This document shows, one piece after another, positions 14,875 through 17,631 of a stretch of DNA of 17,631 bases (positions are counted from its first letter, which is position 1; each line of letters begins with the position of its first letter). The translations under genes were made by a program, and so were the position numbers. The notes below the pieces were generated by a model. The model searched no databases, had not been told where the DNA came from, and saw only the letters and a program-made list of their open reading frames with translations. The stretch comes from JANLWK01 sp031364505. GTDB lineage: Bacteria; Eisenbacteria; RBG-16-71-46. The stretch covers positions 1 through 17,631 of the forward strand of contig JANLWK010000086.1 of the NCBI GenBank assembly GCA_031364505.1, in the 5' to 3' direction.

Positions 14875-14901
14875 CCGCCAGAGACTCTCTGGCGGTTTTT
14901 T
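14875..14901 (+). terminator. Rho-independent terminator with no gene in front of it
   Basis: A perfect 9-bp stem, CCGCCAGAG (14875-14883) with CTCTGGCGG (14887-14895), a loop of ACT, then six Ts (14896-14901). This is a textbook plus-strand terminator. No plus-strand gene precedes it, since apbE runs the other way. Confidence 0.88.
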
Positions 14902-15015
14902 GTTGCCCGTCCCATTCGAGTCGATCGAGACACCGGTCACGTAGACCGAACGCGGCCGCAGCGTGATTCGCGGCAAAGTGCGGGTTCTCGGACCCGGATA
15001 CAACAGGGGTACAAA

Positions 15016-15216
15016 GTGGCTAGTGGCACCGTGAAGTGGTTCAACGAAGCGAAGGGCTTTGGTTTCATCGCGCAGCCGGATGGCGAAGACGTATTCGTCC
15101 ACTTTTCCGCAATCTCGGGCGAGGGCTTCAAGACGCTCGCCGAGGGTGAGGCGCTGGAGTTCGACGTGACCCGTGGGCCGAAGGGCCTGCAGGCGGCGAA
15201 CGTCCGCAAGGCCTAG
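15016..15216 (+). CDS. csp: Cold-shock domain protein (CspA family)
   Basis: 66 residues, the normal length for a bacterial cold-shock protein. The start is GTG 15016, with AGGGG 6 nt upstream; the frame stays open upstream, but the N-terminus MASGTVKWFNEAKG fits the family exactly. Single-strand nucleic-acid-binding motifs are present: KGFGFI (RNP1) at 14-19 and VFVHF (RNP2) at 26-30, followed by LAEGEALEFDV and the GPKGLQAANV ending. Such proteins are cytoplasmic RNA chaperones that melt mRNA structure. It is monocistronic, with a terminator 26 bp after the stop. The leader contains an upstream terminator and a small hairpin, which could serve in regulation, as csp leaders often do. Confidence 0.97.
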   Translation: MASGTVKWFNEAKGFGFIAQPDGEDVFVHFSAISGEGFKTLAEGEALEFDVTRGPKGLQAANVRKA

Positions 15217-15241
15217 CAACGCTCGGAACCACCTCGCGAAT

Positions 15242-15276
15242 GGGCGGCGTCCTCACGGACGCCGCCCTTCGTGTTG
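15242..15276 (+). terminator. Terminator of the cold-shock gene
   Basis: A perfect 11-bp stem, GGGCGGCGTCC (15242-15252) with GGACGCCGCCC (15257-15267), and a 4-nt TCAC loop. The tail TTCGTGTTGT is T-rich but interrupted. It lies 26 bp after the csp stop. Confidence 0.8.
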
Positions 15277-15342
15277 TACGCCCAGCGCGTCGACCACTGA
15301 AACCAAAAGCCACGCCGAGTCGTCCAAGGGCATACAAGGCGT

Positions 15343-15366
15343 CGACGCACGGCGCACGGTGCGTCG
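15343..15366. repeat. Short inverted repeat before the serine hydrolase gene
   Basis: CGACGCAC at 15343-15350 and GTGCGTCG at 15359-15366 form an 8-bp stem with an 8-nt loop, ending 12 bp before the GGAG of the hydrolase gene. It could be an operator or a leader hairpin. No promoter elements are clear around it. Confidence 0.5.
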
Positions 15367-15388
15367 CCGTTGAACCCCGGAGCCCTTC

Positions 15389-16909
15389 ATGAAGTCGATG
15401 AGACGAACGTTCGTGGGATCGCTCCGTATCGCAGTGATCGTCGCCATCGCGCTGGCCAGTGTCCTGGCAAGCACCGGGAGCGCCGCCGAGCAGCGCGCGG
15501 ATCTCGATTCCCTGCTCGACCGCGCCATGGCGTCCCAGGCGACCCCGGGCATCTCGATCGCCGTCGTTCAGGGCGACCGCATCGTGTGGCGGGGGGCGCG
15601 CGGATGGGCCGATCGCGAGGCCAGGCGCCCCGTGACGTCCGACACGCGCTTCTACATCGCCTCGACGACCAAGGCGCTGACCGCGACGGCCGTGGCGTGC
15701 GTCGCGGCCCGGGGGCAACTCGATCTCGACGCGCCGGTGTCACGAGCGTTGCCGCTCGCGAAGTTCCACCCAGGCGTGCACGCGGATTCGATTCGCGTCG
15801 TGGACCTGCTCACGCACACGCACGGCATCGACTCCGACGGCCCCGTGTCCGTGCGCGTCGCCTACACGGGCGACTACACGTACGCCGACCTGTATCGCGG
15901 GCTCGCGACGCAGGGCCCCGCCGAGACCGGCCACGCGTTTCAATACTCGAACCTCGGCTATGACCTGGCCGGCATCCTGCTCGATCCCGCACACAAGGGC
16001 GGCTGGAAAACGGTCGTCGAGCGCGAAGTCACGGGGCCGCTCGGCATGACCGCGACGACCGCGTACCGATCGCGCGTGAACGACGCTCGGCTCGCGATGC
16101 CCTACGACAACACCGTCGACGGGTTCGCGAAGCTCCGGTTCGCGAAGCAGGACGCCAACATGGGACCCGCGGGCGGCATGTTCTCGACGTCCGACGACCT
16201 CGCGCGGCTGGTGATCGCGGAGCTGAACAGGGGCAGGGTGGACGGCCGCGCGTGCATCCCCGCCGAGGTGATCGCCAATACCCAGCGCGCGCGTGTGCCG
16301 CAGCGGCGCCAGTTCCAGGACTACCCGCGCTTCGCCTGGGGGCTCGGATGGGATCTCGGCACGTACGACCGTGACACGCTCGTCCACCGCTTCGGCTCGT
16401 TCCCGGGTTTCGGCAGTCATGTCTCGTTCATGCCGTCGAAGCACCTCGGTGTCGTCGTGCTCGTCAACAACAACCGAACGGGCATGGTGCTCGCGGACGT
16501 GCTCGCCAACGCCGTCTACGACGCGCTCCGCGGCCGCGCCGACACGCGCCAGCGCATGGAGGCCGAGCTGGACACGCTCGCCACGCGGGCCGCGAAGCTG
16601 CGCGACGCGGTGGCCGAGGACCGCGCGCGACGGGCGGCCCGATCGCAACAGCTCGCGCACCCACTCGCGGCGTATGCCGGCGACTACGTCAACGATGATT
16701 GGGGCACGCTGCGCCTCCGGACCGAGGGCGGCCGCCTCCACGCCGAGATGGGGGTCGCGCAAAGCGACGTCGAGGTCTACGACGCGGCGACGAACAAGCT
16801 CCGTGTCGAGCTGTTCGGCGGAGGTGATGTGCTCGAGATGGTGTTCACCGAGGGAGCCTCGCGGGCGGCCGAGCTGAGGCTCGAGAACGCGACGTATCGC
16901 CGCAAGTAG
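15389..16909 (+). CDS. Periplasmic serine hydrolase, class C beta-lactamase family
   Basis: 506 residues from ATG 15389, with GGAG 6 nt upstream. Residues 5-33 are a signal peptide (LRIAVIVAIALASVLASTGSA). The penicillin-binding fold shows the nucleophile motif Ser-Thr-Thr-Lys at 92-95 (FYIASTTKALTATAV), Tyr-Ser-Asn at 186-188, and a third motif in HRFGSFPGF near 333-341. LLTHTHGI at 140-147 replaces the more usual THTSG. Residues about 420-506 form a C-terminal beta domain (YAGDYVNDDWGTLRLRTEGG, then RLHAEMG), like DUF3471 domains fused to such hydrolases. Family members are D-aminopeptidases, esterases and carboxypeptidases, so the substrate cannot be told and resistance to beta-lactams should not be assumed. 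It stands alone, with terminators on both sides. Confidence 0.94.
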   Translation: MKSMRRTFVGSLRIAVIVAIALASVLASTGSAAEQRADLDSLLDRAMASQATPGISIAVVQGDRIVWRGARGWADREARRPVTSDTRFYIASTTKALTATAVACVAARGQLDLDAPVSRALPLAKFHPGVHADSIRVVDLLTHTHGIDSDGPVSVRVAYTGDYTYADLYRGLATQGPAETGHAFQYSNLGYDLAGILLDPAHKGGWKTVVEREVTGPLGMTATTAYRSRVNDARLAMPYDNTVDGFAKLRFAKQDANMGPAGGMFSTSDDLARLVIAELNRGRVDGRACIPAEVIANTQRARVPQRRQFQDYPRFAWGLGWDLGTYDRDTLVHRFGSFPGFGSHVSFMPSKHLGVVVLVNNNRTGMVLADVLANAVYDALRGRADTRQRMEAELDTLATRAAKLRDAVAEDRARRAARSQQLAHPLAAYAGDYVNDDWGTLRLRTEGGRLHAEMGVAQSDVEVYDAATNKLRVELFGGGDVLEMVFTEGASRAAELRLENATYRRK

Positions 16910-16967
16910 CCGGGCGGGAGACGCGGCGGGTCGGGGTCGCGAGGTGGGCCGGGTTTTTGAGAGGATG

Positions 16968-17002
16968 CGAAGCGCGGGCGATCGCTCCCGCTTCGTTCTT
17001 TT
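16968..17002 (+). terminator. Terminator after the serine hydrolase gene
   Basis: CGAAG (16968-16972) and CGGG (16975-16978) pair with CCCG (16987-16990) and CTTCG (16991-16995), with a 2-nt bulge and an 8-nt loop. TTCTTTT follows at 16996-17002. It lies 58 bp after the hydrolase stop and before the next gene. Confidence 0.75.
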
Positions 17003-17046
17003 CGTGCAGGTCCCCGGCGGCCCTGGAGCCGAAGGAGGATGCCGTC

Positions 17047-17472
17047 ATGCGATTCGCGGGAATGGTTCTCATGCTGCTGATGTGCGCCGGATGCCAGCGG
17101 AGTGGGCCGGCGGTCGCCCCGGCGGACACCGCGCCGCCCGCGAAGGCGCAGGCGCCGGAGACGGCCGACGCGCTCACCGATCACGTCTGGATGCGGACGG
17201 ACTCGAGCGGGCTCCCCGGCGTGACGCGCATCTTTCTCAGCGACGGCACGCTGGTGATGGACTCGTGCTGGGAGACGTTCCAGCTCGTGACGTGGCGCAC
17301 GGAGTCCGACAGCGTCGTCGCGTGGAACGAATCCGGGATCCCCGTGCGCGCGAAGATCCTCGAGCTGAGCGCGCGGTCCCTCGTGCTTCGCGTCAGCCTC
17401 GAAGACGGCACCCAGGACGAGCGCTACGCGGCGGCCCAGGTCCCGTACCTGTGCCCCGACATGAAGCGCTGA
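17047..17472 (+). CDS. Small lipoprotein of unknown function
   Basis: 141 residues from ATG 17047, with GGAGG 8 nt upstream. The signal MRFAGMVLMLLMCAGC has its likely lipidated Cys at residue 16, although a Cys at -3 is unusual. A Pro/Ala-rich linker runs to about residue 42. The domain after it is a single beta-rich unit: DHVWMRTDSSGLPGVTRIFL, SDGTLVMDSCWETFQL, VTWRTESDSVVAWNESG, ILELSARSLVLRVSLEDG and VPYLCPDMKR, with Cys 74 and Cys 136 that may pair. The pattern 'lipoprotein plus small beta domain ending CPDM' looks familiar from uncharacterised proteins of Gemmatimonadota/Acidobacteria-like genomes, but I cannot name a family. An insertion sequence begins just after its stop. Confidence 0.88.
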   Translation: MRFAGMVLMLLMCAGCQRSGPAVAPADTAPPAKAQAPETADALTDHVWMRTDSSGLPGVTRIFLSDGTLVMDSCWETFQLVTWRTESDSVVAWNESGIPVRAKILELSARSLVLRVSLEDGTQDERYAAAQVPYLCPDMKR

Positions 17473-17510
17473 CGCGTAGGGCAAATTCGTCTAGCATCCT
17501 GTAGGAGACC

Positions 17511-17527
17511 CCCCGGCTTTGCCGGGG
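17511..17527. repeat. IS left-end hairpin
   Basis: CCCCGGC (17511-17517) pairs with GCCGGGG (17521-17527) around a TTT loop. TnpA enzymes of this family recognise subterminal hairpins as single-stranded DNA. As RNA it could also weaken transcription coming in from outside. Confidence 0.8.
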
Positions 17528-17545
17528 AGGCAGCCGAAGTTTGAC

Positions 17546-17611
17546 AGTTCCGGGAGCAAAAGACGGAACTCCCCTTCGTGAGCCGCCAAAGCCACACGAC
17601 GAGGAGTTCCG
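17546..17611 (+). promoter_or_regulatory. tnpA leader with RBS-hiding hairpin and a competing hairpin
   Basis: CGGAACTCC (17564-17572) pairs with GGAGTTCCG (17603-17611), a 9-bp stem that covers most of the GAGGAG ribosome binding site (17601-17606) and ends at the ATG. TCGTG (17576-17580) and CACGA (17595-17599) extend it across an internal loop. The same left arm can instead pair with AGTTCCG at 17546-17552, which would free the ribosome binding site. TTGACA at 17541-17546 fits a -35 box, but no good -10 follows. Confidence 0.75.
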
Positions 17612-17631
17612 ATGGACGACTATCAGAGTCT
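17612..17631 (+). CDS. tnpA: IS200-type transposase TnpA, N-terminal codons only
   Basis: Only six full codons (MDDYQS) plus two bases, CT, are in the window; the next codon is probably Leu. ATG 17612 follows GAGGAG by 5 nt. MDDYQSL is the usual start of a widespread group of IS200-family HUH transposases, Tyr-recombinase-like Y1 enzymes that cut and join single-stranded DNA at hairpins. The catalytic HUH and Tyr residues lie outside the window. The identification rests on these residues together with the left-end hairpin and the typical leader structure. Confidence 0.75.

Larger units (their letters stand above)
14666..15015. other. Divergent spacer between apbE and the cold-shock gene
   Basis: About 350 bp between divergent genes. 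It contains an inverted repeat at 14719-14752, a plus-strand terminator at 14875-14901, and a short hairpin, CGGGTT/GACCCG, at 14981-14996 just before the cold-shock ribosome binding site. No tRNA or protein gene is seen. No promoter is clear: GATAGT at 14823-14828 is a possible plus-strand -10, but its -35 is poor. Confidence 0.6.
17490..17631 (+). mobile_element. Left end of an IS200/IS605-family insertion sequence
   Basis: After the lipoprotein stop come an end hairpin (17511-17527), a structured leader and the first codons of a transposase that matches IS200-type TnpA. This order (left-end hairpin, leader hairpin over the ribosome binding site, tnpA) is the known layout of IS200. IS200/IS605 elements have no terminal inverted repeats and make no target duplications, so the left tip cannot be fixed from one end. 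It must lie between the stop at 17472 and the hairpin, and 17490 is only an estimate. The element runs past the right edge. Confidence 0.8.

Noticed and set aside
14734..15015. Longer N-terminus for the cold-shock protein
   Set aside because: The frame is open upstream, but it crosses a terminator and family proteins start at MASGTVKWF-type sequence; GTG 15016 has a ribosome binding site.
15740..16762. 340-codon minus-strand open frame inside the serine hydrolase gene
   Set aside because: It is antisense of a gene with clear S-x-x-K and Y-x-N motifs, and its product has antisense-like composition (Val, Arg, His, Glu).
15389..16909. Beta-lactam resistance gene
   Set aside because: The S-x-x-K and Y-x-N motifs are shared by many peptidases and esterases, and the DUF3471-like C-terminal domain points away from a dedicated beta-lactamase.
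1..17631. CRISPR array or tRNA/rRNA genes
   Set aside because: I looked for regularly spaced repeats and for cloverleaf or rRNA-like stretches. Only the two short in-frame tandem repeats were found, and nothing fits a tRNA.

Overview
The window is very GC-rich with strong GC3 bias, and nearly every protein carries an export signal. It shows outer-membrane barrels with C-terminal Phe, a secreted NHL protein with a FlgD-Ig-type C-terminal module, an HzsA-like c-type cytochrome and an unusual C-x5-C-H heme motif. Together these suggest a Gram-negative, probably uncultivated, bacterium of the FCB-neighbourhood type (Eisenbacteria-like or Gemmatimonadota-like). The taxon is an inference from style, not from a marker gene.

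Left and centre (1-13305, minus strand): twelve or more tightly packed genes, read right to left, that look like one long operon of exported proteins. In order of transcription: a cytochrome-like lipoprotein with C-x5-C-H (13305-12823); a small outer-membrane barrel (12826-12176); an HzsA-like di-heme lipoprotein with a beta-propeller (12140-10146); a TlpA-type thioredoxin with a CAPC site (10135-9494); a DUF4266 small cysteine/glycine-tailed protein (9497-9246); a DUF3570 outer-membrane barrel (9261-8101); an NHL-repeat secreted protein (8070-6415); a lipoprotein (6401-5715); a barrel-like exported protein (5718-5041); an SH3 plus barrel protein (5027-4122); a small PepSY-like exported protein (4111-3506); a secreted coiled-coil protein (3500-2673); and a large secreted TPR-type protein that runs off the left edge (2655-<1). 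Several junctions are ATGA overlaps, which implies translational coupling.

Upstream on the same strand, after a 241-bp gap, lies apbE (14665-13547), a FAD:protein FMN transferase. apbE, TlpA, DUF4266 and DUF3570 together form a recognisable envelope redox set. Here the set is joined to heme proteins and a chain of outer-membrane or scaffold proteins. I read the whole as a candidate envelope redox/electron-transfer assembly. No classical FMN-binding acceptor is visible, so the flavinylation target is an open question.

Right (14666-17472, plus strand): a divergent spacer holding an orphan rho-independent terminator, then a cold-shock protein (15016-15216) with its own terminator, a periplasmic serine hydrolase of the class C beta-lactamase family (15389-16909) followed by a terminator, and a small lipoprotein (17047-17472).

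Right edge (about 17490-17631): the left end of an IS200/IS605-family insertion sequence. It has an end hairpin, a leader able to hide the tnpA ribosome binding site, and the first codons of tnpA.
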